DNA of 64,000 bases from Moraxellaceae bacterium (GTDB lineage Bacteria; Pseudomonadota; Gammaproteobacteria; Pseudomonadales; Moraxellaceae). The stretch's first letter is position 1, and each line of letters opens with the position of its first letter. The notes beneath the pieces are model-generated. The model was not told the DNA's origin and ran no database searches. It saw only the letters and a list, made by a program, of their open reading frames with translations. The stretch covers positions 310,001 to 374,000 of the forward strand of contig JAUXVU010000023.1 of assembly GCA_030680295.1 (NCBI GenBank), given 5' to 3'. Shown in pieces: positions 28,809 through 38,624 of this stretch. Made by a program: the position numbers and the translations under genes.

Positions 28809-29871
28809 GTTTATCCATGCCTGCATATAACGAACTTTTCACGTACTCACGATGTGCATGACGCAACAACACCATAATCACCGCCGCCATAGGTAGCGCG
28901 AGCAACATACCGACAAATCCAAATAACTGACCACCCGCCATAATGGCAAAAATCACCCCGACTGGCGGCAAACCAATGCGATCACCAATCAGCCATGGCT
29001 GCAGCACCCAAGCTTCAGCGGCCTGACCAATCATAAATATAAGCCCAATCCACAATAAAGGCTCCAAGACAAAGCCGTACTGAAAAACCGCCGTAAAAAT
29101 TGCCAATGAGATACCAACGACAAAACCCAGATAAGGAATAATGCTAGCCAAGCCTGCGACAATTCCAATCATTAGCGCCAGCTTCAAACCCATGATTTGC
29201 AGACCAACGCCATAAATAATGCCGAGCGAAATCATCACTAATAATTGACCACGCAAAAATGCCGCCAACACCTCATCACACTCACTAACTAAGCGCACCA
29301 CTTTCTGTTCATATTGACGAGGTAATAAACCGCGTGCTTTATAGATCAGATTGTCCCAGTCCAGCATCAGATAAAACGTCACAATCGGAATCAGCGCGAT
29401 TAAGCCAAGGGTAAAAACCAAAGTCATGCCAGACTGCGCCAAAGTGGTGAGCATGGCACTGGTATTAGCACCGGTGACTTGCCAAAACTGTGCCGCCCAA
29501 TCACTAATCATTTCGCTATTTAGTCGGCCAATCGATATATCTAGACGCTGCTCTAACCATGGGATCATTTCACGGTTAATCCAACGTAGACCTTCAGGTA
29601 TACGACCTTGTAAATAGATGATCTGAGACCACAGCTTTGGAATGACGCCTATAAACAACAACGTACCTATGGCGCTGAGTGATACAAAACTAACAGACAC
29701 GGCCGTGACACGACTCCAGCCAAAACGCATCAGTCGGTGTACCAACGGGTTACCCAAATAAGCGAACAACGCACCCACTAAAAACGGCAGCAAAATGGGC
29801 TGGAGTGCGTGAATTAACCAGCCAAATAACACCAGTCCGACCAACAACATCCAACGTGTTTGATTTTTCAT
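28795..29871 (-). CDS. AI-2E family transporter (PerM-like)
   Basis: A 358-residue permease of the AI-2E exporter / PerM superfamily with about eight membrane helices. The first pair sits at about 5-60, a large soluble loop spans 75-155, and there is a typical C-terminal GLPPVGVIFAIMAGGQLFG segment. The start at 29871 (MKNQTRWMLL) drops 19 uncharacteristic residues. The substrate is not known in most members. The order permease-hda opposite purM is conserved in Pseudomonas and relatives. Confidence 0.88.
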   Translation of the reverse strand: MKNQTRWMLLVGLVLFGWLIHALQPILLPFLVGALFAYLGNPLVHRLMRFGWSRVTAVSVSFVSLSAIGTLLFIGVIPKLWSQIIYLQGRIPEGLRWINREMIPWLEQRLDISIGRLNSEMISDWAAQFWQVTGANTSAMLTTLAQSGMTLVFTLGLIALIPIVTFYLMLDWDNLIYKARGLLPRQYEQKVVRLVSECDEVLAAFLRGQLLVMISLGIIYGVGLQIMGLKLALMIGIVAGLASIIPYLGFVVGISLAIFTAVFQYGFVLEPLLWIGLIFMIGQAAEAWVLQPWLIGDRIGLPPVGVIFAIMAGGQLFGFVGMLLALPMAAVIMVLLRHAHREYVKSSLYAGMDKHDPS

Positions 29872-29982
29872 GCACAACTTCCTAAGCAATCTAGCTCGTA
29901 TTGTGGTGAAGCTCGCCATGACGGGCAAGCGCTGTACTGATAGAATGCGCCAACTTGATTACTAGCGGCTTGAGTTTTTACC

Positions 29983-31023
29983 ATGTCTGACACCAAACCT
30001 TCCCTCAGTTACAAAGATGCCGGCGTGGATATTGATGCCGGCGACCACCTCGTCGAACGCATCAAATCCGTTGCCAAACGTACCATGCGCCCAGAAGTGA
30101 TGGGTGGTTTAGGTGGATTTGGTGCACTTTGCGAAATCCCTGCCGGTTATAAACAGCCCGTTTTAGTGTCGGGAACTGACGGTGTTGGTACCAAACTTAA
30201 ATTAGCCCTGCAGCTTAATCGCCACGAACACATTGGCATTGACCTAGTGGCCATGTGCGTTAATGACTTGGTTGTCTGCGGTGCCGAATCACTGTTTTTC
30301 CTAGACTACTACGCTACTGGCCACCTAAACGTCGACACCGCAGCCACAGTGGTCACCGGTATTGGTGCTGGTTGTGAATTGGCTGGCTGTGCATTGGTTG
30401 GTGGTGAAACCGCGGAAATGCCCGGCATGTACGAAGGTGAAGACTACGACTTGGCCGGTTTTGCCGTTGGCGTGGTAGAAAAATCTGAAATCATCGACGG
30501 CAGCAAAGTGAAAGCCGGTGATGTGCTAATTGGTGTGGCCTCTAGTGGCGCTCACTCCAATGGTTATTCCTTGCTGCGCAAAGTCATCGAAGTCTCTAAT
30601 GCTGACTTAAATCAAGACTTAGACGGCCGCCCATTGGCCGATGTGGTGATGACCCCAACCCGCATTTATGTGAAATCAATGTTGGCCATGGTCAAAGCAC
30701 TGCCCGTTCATGCCATGGCACACATTACTGGCGGCGGCCTACCCGGCAACCTGCCACGTGTACTGCCAAAAGGTTGTGATGCCGTGATCGACGAATCTTC
30801 ATGGACCTGGCCACCGCTGTTCCAGTGGCTGCAAAGCGCCGGCAATATTGAGCGTTTTGAAATGTACCGTACCTTTAACTGTGGTGTTGGCATGGTTGTT
30901 GTGGTGCCTGCAGATCAGGCTGATGCTGCGATTGCACAATTAGCCAGCACCGGCGATCAAGCATGGCGCATCGGTCATATTGTGCCATCTACCCATGCTG
31001 AGCCCACGGTGGTATTTGCCTAA
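29983..31023 (+). CDS. purM: Phosphoribosylformylglycinamidine cyclo-ligase
   Basis: AIR synthetase of 346 residues, the fifth step of purine synthesis, which closes FGAM to AIR with ATP. Family motifs are present: [20 protein letters not shown] at the N terminus, [24 protein letters not shown] and [16 protein letters not shown]. Length is standard. It is followed after 7 bases by purN, the conserved purMN operon, and is divergent from the AI-2E permease gene. Confidence 0.98.
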   Translation: MSDTKPSLSYKDAGVDIDAGDHLVERIKSVAKRTMRPEVMGGLGGFGALCEIPAGYKQPVLVSGTDGVGTKLKLALQLNRHEHIGIDLVAMCVNDLVVCGAESLFFLDYYATGHLNVDTAATVVTGIGAGCELAGCALVGGETAEMPGMYEGEDYDLAGFAVGVVEKSEIIDGSKVKAGDVLIGVASSGAHSNGYSLLRKVIEVSNADLNQDLDGRPLADVVMTPTRIYVKSMLAMVKALPVHAMAHITGGGLPGNLPRVLPKGCDAVIDESSWTWPPLFQWLQSAGNIERFEMYRTFNCGVGMVVVVPADQADAAIAQLASTGDQAWRIGHIVPSTHAEPTVVFA

Positions 31024-31030
31024 GCAACTC

Positions 31031-31666
31031 ATGTCCTTTCGAATCGTGGTGCTAGCGTCCGGTAATGGCTCAAATTTGCAGGCCATTCTGGATGCTTGCG
31101 ACCCACACATGCAGGTTGTTGGCGTACTAAGTAATAAACCAACTGCTTTTTGCCTAACACGAGCACAGCATCAAGGCATCCCCACCGCTGTCATCGAACA
31201 CTCGCACTACCCAGAACGCGAACCTTTTGATGCTGCCATGTGTGAGGTTATTGATGCGTGGCAACCAGACTTAGTTGTCTTAGCCGGTTTTATGCGCATT
31301 TTGACGCCGGCATTTGTGAACCACTATGCCAGTCGACTCATCAATATCCACCCCTCGCTACTGCCTAAGTACAAAGGTCTGCACACTCATCAACGCGCCC
31401 TAGAAGCCGGCGACAGCGAACATGGCTGCTCAGTGCACTTGGTTAACGCAGAGTTAGATGGTGGCCCAGTTTTAGCGCAAATGGTGGTGCCGGTACTGAA
31501 ACAAGACAGTGCAGAGACCTTGGCGCAGCGCGTTCATAAGGCCGAACACCTAATTTATCCAGCAGTCATTTCGTGGTTTGCACACCAACGCTTACAACTT
31601 AATCACGGACAAATCGTCCTAGATGGTGAACCATTGCTAAACCCTAAGCGTCAATACTTAGCTTAG
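31031..31666 (+). CDS. purN: Phosphoribosylglycinamide formyltransferase
   Basis: GAR transformylase of 211 residues that uses 10-formyl-tetrahydrofolate in the third step of purine synthesis. Motifs seen are VLASGNGSNLQAI at the N terminus, the catalytic Asn-His pair in LINIHPSLLPKY, and HLVNAELDGGPVL containing the catalytic Asp. The start at 31031 (MSFRIVV) lies 7 bases beyond the purM stop; a longer reading inside purM is not credible. Confidence 0.97.
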   Translation: MSFRIVVLASGNGSNLQAILDACDPHMQVVGVLSNKPTAFCLTRAQHQGIPTAVIEHSHYPEREPFDAAMCEVIDAWQPDLVVLAGFMRILTPAFVNHYASRLINIHPSLLPKYKGLHTHQRALEAGDSEHGCSVHLVNAELDGGPVLAQMVVPVLKQDSAETLAQRVHKAEHLIYPAVISWFAHQRLQLNHGQIVLDGEPLLNPKRQYLA

Positions 31667-31671
31667 TCCTC

Positions 31672-32445
31672 ATGAGTTGGAGTGCCTTTATTTTGAATAC
31701 CACCTTGCGGCCACTACGTTGCGCAACACTGCTATTACCTTTGCTGCTACTAACCGCTTGTGAAACATTGCCGGCTGCCAGCGCCACTAGTCAACAATTG
31801 GCTGCTACACCCGTTGAAACACGCAGCAACCCCTTGCCCGAAGACGCCCATCGTTATCGCTTTAGTTGGGACGGCAACTTGTCTGGCACAGCTGAACGCC
31901 GGCTAAGTTGTCAAAGCAGTCAGTGCGAATTTAAGATGGAAGCCTCTGTGCCGGGACTCGCCTCTTTGACTGAGTCTAGTCGCTTTAACTGGCAAAAGGG
32001 CCAAGCGCAATTCAGCCATTATGAGCGTCGCTTACAGTTACTGTTTTTCCCGCAGGTACTCAGCATCCATCGTCCCGAAAGTGGTCCGATTCGTGTTAAC
32101 CGCCGTGGCAAAGCGAGCAGTTATGAAAACATGCCCAATCTACTTGATGCCATGGGCCTAGAACTGCAACTGCGGGCCGATTTGCTACAGAAAGGAAAGC
32201 CGGCTCAAGCCTATCTGCTGGCAGACTCTCGTGATATTCGCGAAGTTCGCATCGTGGAAAAAGCAGCGCAAAACATCAAGGTTGCAGGCCAAGACATTCA
32301 GGCCCGCGTATTCACCACCACCAGCGATGGCAATGGTCGCGCTACCACTATTTGGTTAGACCCCAAGCAAGAGTTCTTACCACTGCAAATTACTCATGTT
32401 GATGGCAAAGAGACATACCGGCTGGAGTGGCTGGGAGACCTTTAA
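31672..32445 (+). CDS. DUF3108 lipoprotein
   Basis: A 257-residue DUF3108-family protein that often follows purN in Pseudomonas relatives. The N terminus has a hydrophobic stretch ending LLLTAC, so Cys30 is a likely lipidation site. The mature part is beta-rich (YRFSWDGNLSGTAERR near the start; TTIWLDPKQEFLPLQITH near the end). It is probably an outer-membrane-associated periplasmic protein of unknown function. The gene is 5 bases from purN. Confidence 0.82.
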   Translation: MSWSAFILNTTLRPLRCATLLLPLLLLTACETLPAASATSQQLAATPVETRSNPLPEDAHRYRFSWDGNLSGTAERRLSCQSSQCEFKMEASVPGLASLTESSRFNWQKGQAQFSHYERRLQLLFFPQVLSIHRPESGPIRVNRRGKASSYENMPNLLDAMGLELQLRADLLQKGKPAQAYLLADSRDIREVRIVEKAAQNIKVAGQDIQARVFTTTSDGNGRATTIWLDPKQEFLPLQITHVDGKETYRLEWLGDL

Positions 32446-32747
32446 TCGGTGCGCTTTGATGGATGGCTTTTGGCAGGTAGCTTAGGCTGAAGCACGCCGT
32501 GGATACATCCTTGTAGGCTCACAGGCGCCATCCATGGCGCCTGATGGCTTCAGCCTAAGCTACCCGCCAGCCGCCAGAATCAATCACACATTAGCGCTTG
32601 AGTTGATGTGGCTACAAACAAGGGTGGGGTGGTGATTTGGAAACCGTCTGCCGCCAAGGATGGCGGCAGCGAGCCTACAGGGACGTATTCACGGCGTGTT
32701 TCCAAAACACCACCCCCATCCCTGTCAGCACATTAGGTCTTAGACCA
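32446..32747. repeat. Two nested palindromic repeats in inverted orientation
   Basis: This 302-base gap between convergent genes contains two related hairpin elements. Element A (about 32472-32568) has 22-bp outer arms (32472-32493 with 32547-32568, one mismatch) and an inner perfect hairpin at 32523-32542. Element B (about 32619-32723) has imperfect outer arms (about 32619-32645 with 32696-32723) and an inner hairpin at 32648-32669 with 9-bp arms. The stretch 32493-32543 of A matches the reverse complement of about 32648-32698 of B at roughly 42 of 51 positions. No reading frame is credible here. This looks like a REP- or MITE-like family in the genome. Confidence 0.8.
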
Positions 32748-33314
32748 TTAAGTCTTAGGCAAAGTAACCCCAGTCTGCCCCTGATACTTACCACCACGAT
32801 CACGATAAGACGTCTCACACACTTCGTCAGACTCAAAAAACAGCATCTGCGCCACACCTTCGTTAGCGTAAATTTTGGCTGGCAAGTTTGTGGTGTTGGA
32901 AAACTCCAAGGTAACATGACCTTCCCACTCAGGCTCCAGTGGCGTCACGTTCACAATAATGCCGCAACGGGCATAAGTAGACTTGCCCAAACAAATCACC
33001 AAGGTGCTACGCGGAATGCGGAAGTATTCAACTGTGCGAGCCAAGGCAAAGCTGTTCGGTGGAATAATGCAAACGTCCGATTTCACATCAACAAATGACT
33101 TCTCATCAAAATTTTTCGGATCAACGATAGTGGAGTTAATGTTGGTAAAAATTTTGAATTCATTAGCGCAGCGCACGTCATAACCGTAACTAGAGGTGCC
33201 GAAAGAGACAATTTTTTCCTCATTGCGGTAGCGCACCTGACCGGGTTCGAAAGGTTCAATCATGGCGTGTTGTTCGGCCATACGACGTATCCAACGGTCA
33301 GATTTGATGCTCAT
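32748..33314 (-). CDS. dcd: dCTP deaminase
   Basis: dCTP deaminase of 188 residues, which makes dUTP from dCTP for thymidylate synthesis. The family blocks are visible: [13 protein letters not shown] start, [28 protein letters not shown], and the catalytic region [20 protein letters not shown] containing the active-site Glu. The C-terminal [14 protein letters not shown] is typical of the non-bifunctional enzyme. It lies downstream of apbC on the same strand, separated by a probable terminator. Confidence 0.97.
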   Translation of the reverse strand: MSIKSDRWIRRMAEQHAMIEPFEPGQVRYRNEEKIVSFGTSSYGYDVRCANEFKIFTNINSTIVDPKNFDEKSFVDVKSDVCIIPPNSFALARTVEYFRIPRSTLVICLGKSTYARCGIIVNVTPLEPEWEGHVTLEFSNTTNLPAKIYANEGVAQMLFFESDEVCETSYRDRGGKYQGQTGVTLPKT

Positions 33315-33334
33315 ATCACTGTCTCTTTATGCCT

Positions 33335-33360
33335 AAATAAAAGGCGCAGATTAATGCGCC
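33335..33360 (-). terminator. Probable terminator at the apbC stop
   Basis: A 6-bp GC-rich stem (33343-33348 with 33355-33360, 6-nt loop) is followed on the minus strand by TTTTATTT. The stem begins within the last codons and spans the stop codon of apbC. It would separate apbC from dcd. Confidence 0.5.
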
Positions 33361-34445
33361 GGATTCATCAAAATGCGATTGTCGGCGATCGCTTCGCCCA
33401 ATGCTAGTTGTGCGGCCATATGCCGGGCAATTTCTCGGTAGGCCATACTAATACTGCCGTCCGGTTCCGTCACCACTGTCGGCAAACCACTATCGGTTTG
33501 TTCACGAATACGACGATCTAATGGCAGTTGGCCCAGCAGATGGGTTTGGTAGTCTTGGGCAATACGTTCACCACCACCACTGCCAAAAATCGCTTCAACA
33601 TGGCCACAGGCCGAGCAAATATGCTGTGCCATATTCTCCACCACACCCAGCACATTGATGTCGACCTTACGAAACATCTCAATGCCTTTTTGCGCATCCA
33701 ACAGCGCAATGTCTTGTGGGGTGGTCACAATCACCGCCCCAGCCACTGGCACACGCTGCGCCAAGGTCAGTTGAATATCACCCGTACCCGGCGGCATATC
33801 GACAATTAAATAATCCAAGGCTGACCAACGGGTTTGGGTCAGCAGCTGTATTAAGGCACCGGTTGCTTTTGGCCCACGCCACACCACCGGTGTTTTGGCA
33901 TCAATCAAAAAGCCTATCGACATCACATCCAAACCATGAGCGCGGTGCGGCACAAACCAAGCATTATCGATGGTGTTGGGGCGAATACCACTGCCAATGC
34001 CTAACATCATGGGCAGACTGGGGCCATAAATATCCGCATCTAACATGCCCACACTGGCGCCTTCAGCAGCCAAAGCCAAGGCCAAGTTCACCGCTGTAGT
34101 CGACTTACCCACACCCCCTTTACCCGATGCCACCGCAATGACATTACGAATAGCGGGAATACTGGCTACTTCACCCTGCGCCTTAATACGCGGCACCTGT
34201 GTTGACCAGCGAATATGCACATCACGGGCATTGTGCGCATGCAAAGCAGCGGCTAGTGGGGCATTAAACGCAGCGGCAGGATTGGCGTGCGGATATGGCA
34301 GTTCAATATGCAAAAACACACGCCCGTCATCACTTACTTGGGTGTCAGCGGCGACGGCCAGCTGCGCATAAGAACGCGACTTACCCAGATAGGGGTCAAA
34401 AAACTGCCCTAAAACTTGCTCGACGGCGGCACGAGTAATGATCAT
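33351..34445 (-). CDS. apbC: Iron-sulfur carrier protein ApbC (Mrp/NBP35)
   Basis: P-loop ATPase of 364 residues that loads Fe-S clusters onto target proteins. The N-terminal ~90 residues form a MIP18/DUF59-like domain. The ATPase part has the deviant Walker [20 protein letters not shown] and DMPPGTGD. The cluster-binding CxxC is in HICSACGH. The start at 34445 (MIITRAAV) is an ATG; a TTG 12 bases further up is also in frame. It is divergent from metG with 79 bases between starts, an arrangement seen across gammaproteobacteria. Confidence 0.95.
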   Translation of the reverse strand: MIITRAAVEQVLGQFFDPYLGKSRSYAQLAVAADTQVSDDGRVFLHIELPYPHANPAAAFNAPLAAALHAHNARDVHIRWSTQVPRIKAQGEVASIPAIRNVIAVASGKGGVGKSTTAVNLALALAAEGASVGMLDADIYGPSLPMMLGIGSGIRPNTIDNAWFVPHRAHGLDVMSIGFLIDAKTPVVWRGPKATGALIQLLTQTRWSALDYLIVDMPPGTGDIQLTLAQRVPVAGAVIVTTPQDIALLDAQKGIEMFRKVDINVLGVVENMAQHICSACGHVEAIFGSGGGERIAQDYQTHLLGQLPLDRRIREQTDSGLPTVVTEPDGSISMAYREIARHMAAQLALGEAIADNRILMNPAH

Positions 34446-34524
34446 GTGTGTGCTCAATTCAGAAAATGCTGGTCGACAATGCTATCATCAGCGCCCCTGT
34501 TCACCGATAGCTGATGTTGTAATT

Positions 34525-36609
34525 ATGACCCGTCGCTTGCTTGTTACCAGTGCGTTGCCATATGCCAATGGCCCCATCCACCTAGGCCACTTGGTGGAAT
34601 ACTTACAAACAGATATTTGGGTGCGCTTTCAGCGTGCGCAAGGGCACGACTGTTTATACGTCTGTGCCGACGACGCGCATGGCACTGCCATCATGCTTAA
34701 AGCAGAACAGAACGGCATTCCGCCTGAACAGCAAATTGCCAACGTCAAAGCGGATCATCAGCGCGACTTTGCTGGCTTTGGCATTCATTTTGACAACTAT
34801 CACTCCACCCACTCATTGGAAAACCGTGAGCTGGCCGAGCTGATTTATACCCGTCTGCGTGACGGCGTGTCAGATAGCAAAAATCCGCTACAGCAAGGCG
34901 GCCATATTGCCACCCGCGCCATTAGCCAGCTCTTTGATCCGGAAAAAAATCTATTTTTAGCTGACCGTTTTATTAAAGGCGACTGCCCAAAATGCGGCGC
35001 GGTGGACCAATACGGCGACTCCTGTGAAGTCTGTGGCGCCACCTACTCGCCCACTGAATTAAAAAACCCACGCTCAACCATTTCCGGCGCCACACCCGTC
35101 ACCAAAGAATCCGAACACTACTTCTTTGAGTTGCCGCACTTCGAAGCCATGCTGCGTGAATGGACACGCAGTGGCAGCTTGCAAGAAGAAGTCGCCAACA
35201 AACTGGGTGAATGGTTTGAATCCGGCTTAGCTGATTGGGATATTTCCCGTGATGCGCCCTACTTTGGTTTTGAAATTCCGGATGCGCCGGGCAAATATTT
35301 TTATGTTTGGCTGGATGCACCGATTGGTTATATGGCCAGCTTTAAAAACCTGTGTTCACAAACACCAGGACTGGACTTTGACGAATACTGGCGTGAAGGC
35401 AGCGACACTGAGCTTTACCACTTCATTGGCAAAGACATTGTCTATTTCCACGCCTTGTTCTGGCCAGCCATGTTGGAAGGGGCCGGTTTCCGTAAACCCA
35501 CCGGCGTGTTTGCCCACGGCTTTTTGACCGTTAACGGTCAAAAAATGTCGAAGTCGCGCGGCACCTTTATTCAGGCACAAACGTATTTGCAGAATTTAAA
35601 CCCAGAATATTTGCGTTACTACTTTGCCGCCAAACTCTCCGGCAAAGTGGAAGACATTGACCTGAACTTAGAAGACTTCACACAACGCGTGAACAGCGAC
35701 CTAGTGGGTAAAGTAGTCAACATCGCCAGTCGTTGTGCCGGCTTTATCAGCAAACGTTTTGATGGCCATTTAAGCCCCTTGTGCGCCGAACCTGAGCTGT
35801 TAGCCGACGCCATTAACGCCGGTGATCGTATTGCTGCGCATTATGACGCGCGTGACTTCAGCAAAGCCGTGCGTGAAATCATGGCCTTGGCCGATCGCGC
35901 CAACCAATACATTGATGAGAAAAAACCATGGGCTCTGGCCAAGCAAGAAGGCCAAGAAGCCAATGTGCAGGCCGTGTGTTCAGTGGGCTTAAACTTGTTC
36001 CGTCAGCTCATTACCTACTTAGCGCCAGTACTGCCAGAAATGGCAAAAGCTTCTGCCGACTTCCTGCAACTGCCAGACCTGAACTGGGAAAGCCGTCGTG
36101 AACTGCTGCTGGGCCATCAAATCAAGCCCTTCCAAGCATTGATGACACGTGTTGAGCCAGCTGCTGTGGCTGCCATGGTTGATGCATCGACTGACTCCTT
36201 AAGCAATGCACCTGCAGCGGCACCAGCACCAAAGAAAGCCGCCCAAACTGCGGCTGCACCTGCCGCCGCAGCGGCCAGCGACACCATCAGCATTGATGAC
36301 TTTGCCAAAGTGGATTTGCGTGTTGCCCAAATTATCGCCGCCAATCACGTCGACGGCGCCGACAAACTGCTTTGCCTGCAACTAGACCTAGGCGGCGAAA
36401 CACGACAAGTGTTTGCTGGCATCAAGTCCGCCTATCCGGACCCGCAAGCTTTGGTGGGTCGTTTTACGGTGATGGTCGCCAACTTGGCACCACGCAAAAT
36501 GAAATTTGGCATGAGTGAAGGAATGGTCTTGGCAGCAGGGCCAGGCGGCAGTGATATTTATTTGCTGTCCCCCGATGTAGGTGCCACCGCCGGTATGAAA
36601 GTAAAATGA
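34525..36609 (+). CDS. metG: Methionyl-tRNA synthetase
   Basis: Class I aminoacyl-tRNA synthetase of 694 residues. The HIGH-type motif appears as [12 protein letters not shown], the zinc knuckle as CPKCG and CEVCG, and the signature loop as KMSKSRG. A linker rich in Ala and Pro (about 560-590) joins the C-terminal tRNA-binding EMAP/Trbp111-like domain (about 595-694, with [14 protein letters not shown] and [16 protein letters not shown]). The start at 34525 ([13 protein letters not shown]) matches the family; the longer reading is spurious. It heads an operon of four overlapping genes. Confidence 0.98.
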   Translation: MTRRLLVTSALPYANGPIHLGHLVEYLQTDIWVRFQRAQGHDCLYVCADDAHGTAIMLKAEQNGIPPEQQIANVKADHQRDFAGFGIHFDNYHSTHSLENRELAELIYTRLRDGVSDSKNPLQQGGHIATRAISQLFDPEKNLFLADRFIKGDCPKCGAVDQYGDSCEVCGATYSPTELKNPRSTISGATPVTKESEHYFFELPHFEAMLREWTRSGSLQEEVANKLGEWFESGLADWDISRDAPYFGFEIPDAPGKYFYVWLDAPIGYMASFKNLCSQTPGLDFDEYWREGSDTELYHFIGKDIVYFHALFWPAMLEGAGFRKPTGVFAHGFLTVNGQKMSKSRGTFIQAQTYLQNLNPEYLRYYFAAKLSGKVEDIDLNLEDFTQRVNSDLVGKVVNIASRCAGFISKRFDGHLSPLCAEPELLADAINAGDRIAAHYDARDFSKAVREIMALADRANQYIDEKKPWALAKQEGQEANVQAVCSVGLNLFRQLITYLAPVLPEMAKASADFLQLPDLNWESRRELLLGHQIKPFQALMTRVEPAAVAAMVDASTDSLSNAPAAAPAPKKAAQTAAAPAAAAASDTISIDDFAKVDLRVAQIIAANHVDGADKLLCLQLDLGGETRQVFAGIKSAYPDPQALVGRFTVMVANLAPRKMKFGMSEGMVLAAGPGGSDIYLLSPDVGATAGMKVK

Positions 36610-37277
36610 GCCAAGTGATTTGTCGTGAAACCGGGAAAAACCCAACCCTTGCGGTGATTTGGCTGCATGGCTTAGGTGCGGATGGCAACGACTTTGTGCC
36701 CATCGTGCCCGAGCTCAAATTGCCCGCGGACTGCGCTGTACGCTTTTTATTTCCAACCGCATCATCCATCCCGGTCACTATCAATGGCGGCTTTGTCATG
36801 CCCGCCTGGTATGACATTTTGTCCCTAGATGGGGATCAACGTCAGGTTGATGAAGCCGGCATTATCAAAAGTCGCGAGCTAGTCCGTCAGTTAATCGCTG
36901 AACAAAATGCCGCTGGCATTCCCAGTCATCGCATTGTCATTGCCGGCTTTTCACAGGGCGGCGCCATTGCGTGGACAACAGCGTTGACACACCCGGAGCC
37001 TTTAGCAGGCATCATTGCGTTGTCGACCTATCTGCCGTCACTGGCCTTAATTCAGCGCGACCTGAATGCCGCCAATGTGAAGCTGCCGATGCTGGCCGCC
37101 CATGGCAGCCACGACGACGTAGTACCCATGAGCATGGGTTTACAGGCCCGCACGACTGTTGAAGCTCTGGGTGGTCAAGTGGAATGGCAGCAATACCCAA
37201 TGGCACACGCTGTCTGCCTAGAAGAAATTCGTCATATTGGTCAGTGGTTAGCCCAGCGTTGCCGAGAGTCATCATGA
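36606..37277 (+). CDS. Carboxylesterase / phospholipase-type hydrolase
   Basis: A 223-residue alpha/beta hydrolase of the phospholipase/carboxylesterase (Abhydrolase_2, EstB-like) family. The oxyanion region is [12 protein letters not shown], the nucleophile is Ser116 in AGFSQGG, the acid is Asp170 or Asp171 in HGSHDDVVP, and His201 is in YPMAHAVC. Such enzymes are cytoplasmic and hydrolyse short acyl esters; some act as acyl-protein thioesterases. The ATG overlaps the metG stop (ATGA), so it is translationally coupled to metG. Confidence 0.92.
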   Translation: MSQVICRETGKNPTLAVIWLHGLGADGNDFVPIVPELKLPADCAVRFLFPTASSIPVTINGGFVMPAWYDILSLDGDQRQVDEAGIIKSRELVRQLIAEQNAAGIPSHRIVIAGFSQGGAIAWTTALTHPEPLAGIIALSTYLPSLALIQRDLNAANVKLPMLAAHGSHDDVVPMSMGLQARTTVEALGGQVEWQQYPMAHAVCLEEIRHIGQWLAQRCRESS

Positions 37278-37609
37278 GTGAACTACCACCCTGCCCACAA
37301 TGCAGCTCCACCTACACTTATGCCGATGGCAGCCAACTCATTTGCCCAGAATGTGGGCATGAATGGCGTGCCAACGACACCAGCGAGCCCACAGCAGCGG
37401 CAGTTCGTGATGCACATGGCAATCCACTACAAGACGGCGACAGCGTCACTGTCATCAAAGATTTAAAAGTGAAAGGCTCATCACTGGTGGTCAAAATTGG
37501 CACCAAAGTAAAAAACATTCGGCTGATTGATGGCGACCACGATATCGATTGCAAAATTGACGGCATTGGCGCCATGCAACTGAAGTCGGAATTTGTGAAA
37601 AAGGCCTGA
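37274..37609 (+). CDS. phnA: PhnA-family zinc-ribbon protein (YjdM)
   Basis: A 111-residue protein with an N-terminal zinc ribbon ([13 protein letters not shown] and CPECGHEW) and a C-terminal SH3-like PhnA domain (about 45-111, with [15 protein letters not shown]). The family is named alkylphosphonate utilisation operon protein PhnA, although E. coli YjdM is not needed for phosphonate breakdown and its function is not settled. No phosphonate genes are nearby. It overlaps the upstream stop by ATGA and shares one base with the next gene. Confidence 0.93.
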   Translation: MSELPPCPQCSSTYTYADGSQLICPECGHEWRANDTSEPTAAAVRDAHGNPLQDGDSVTVIKDLKVKGSSLVVKIGTKVKNIRLIDGDHDIDCKIDGIGAMQLKSEFVKKA

Positions 37610-38505
37610 TGCCCTCGCCACCACTCCCCATTCGTAATGGCGTCAGCGCCAGTCGCTGCCGCGTCATTCCGGGTCAATGGCAAAACCTGCTGCACTTTTT
37701 AACACTACGTTTTCCCGATGTCGGCATCGACGTTTGGCGGCAGCGTCTGCACGACGGTTTAGTCAGCAATGAGCTCGGCACTACCCTACACGCCGAGGCT
37801 AGCGTGCAGGCTGGTGACATGATTTGTTATTACCGCGAAGTGCCAGAAGAAGCGATTTTGCACACCGGCAACATCGACATTATTTATGAAGATGAAAACT
37901 TACTGGTGGTCGACAAACCGCACTTAGTACCAGTCATGCCAGCCGGTCGTTTTTTGCGTGAAAGCTTGCTAGTACGCCTGCGCCAACAAACCGGCATCAC
38001 TGACCTAGCACCGCTGCATCGTTTGGATAGAGACACTGCTGGACTGGTCATGTGCGCCAAACATATCGGCAGCCGTGATGCCTACGCTGCACTGTTTCGC
38101 GAGCGTTGCATCGACAAAGTCTACGAGGTGGTAGCACCGCATCGTGAGTTGGATTGGCCTTACACGCACACAAGTTTATTAGTGGCAGGTGAGCCTTTTT
38201 TTCGAGTGCGTGAAGTGCCGGGCGAACCAAACAGTGAAACCAAAATCACGCTACTAAAACGTTTAGGTGACAACAGCCTGTATCAAGCCGAACCCGTGAC
38301 CGGACGCAAACACCAATTGCGCGTCCACTTTGCCAGTTTGGGCATGCCGATTTTATTTGACCGTTGTTATCCTGAACTACACGATCAACCCGACAACCCT
38401 GCCCAAGCGTTACAGCTACTGGCTCGGTCACTTCGCTTTATCGATCCGTTTAATGGGTGCGAACAATACTTCCAGAGCCACTTAAACTTAAGTTTTGCCA
38501 ACTAA
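37609..38505 (+). CDS. RluA-family pseudouridine synthase
   Basis: A 298-residue pseudouridine synthase. The catalytic Asp lies in LHRLDRDTAGLVM, and the preceding block reads IIYEDENLLVVDKPH. Later motifs TGRKHQLRVHFASLG and LARSLRFIDPFNG are typical of RluA/RluC/RluD-type enzymes. No clear S4 domain is seen at the N terminus, where the first ~80 residues look like a divergent or degenerate one. Which RNA position it modifies cannot be told. The start overlaps the phnA stop (TGATG), making it the fourth coupled gene of the metG operon. Confidence 0.9.
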   Translation: MPSPPLPIRNGVSASRCRVIPGQWQNLLHFLTLRFPDVGIDVWRQRLHDGLVSNELGTTLHAEASVQAGDMICYYREVPEEAILHTGNIDIIYEDENLLVVDKPHLVPVMPAGRFLRESLLVRLRQQTGITDLAPLHRLDRDTAGLVMCAKHIGSRDAYAALFRERCIDKVYEVVAPHRELDWPYTHTSLLVAGEPFFRVREVPGEPNSETKITLLKRLGDNSLYQAEPVTGRKHQLRVHFASLGMPILFDRCYPELHDQPDNPAQALQLLARSLRFIDPFNGCEQYFQSHLNLSFAN

Positions 38506-38624
38506 CAAGCGCTCTATCGCCGAAACTACTCCGTCCATCTCCTGCCAGACCGTTACATTTGCCAATGTAATAATTGGCGCATAGACTCATCGGTGACTAT
38601 ACAGTTCTGCCGGAGTACACCCTT

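Noticed and set aside
32748-33098. Open frames on the plus strand across the repeat gap and dcd
   Set aside because: They run antisense to a certain dcd gene and through palindromes, with no family resemblance.
36117-36381. Ala-rich open frames opposite the metG linker
   Set aside because: They are antisense readings of the Ala/Pro linker in metG and have no independent support.
37274-37609. Phosphonate utilisation locus suggested by the phnA name
   Set aside because: No C-P lyase or phosphonate transport genes are near, and the PhnA name is historical.
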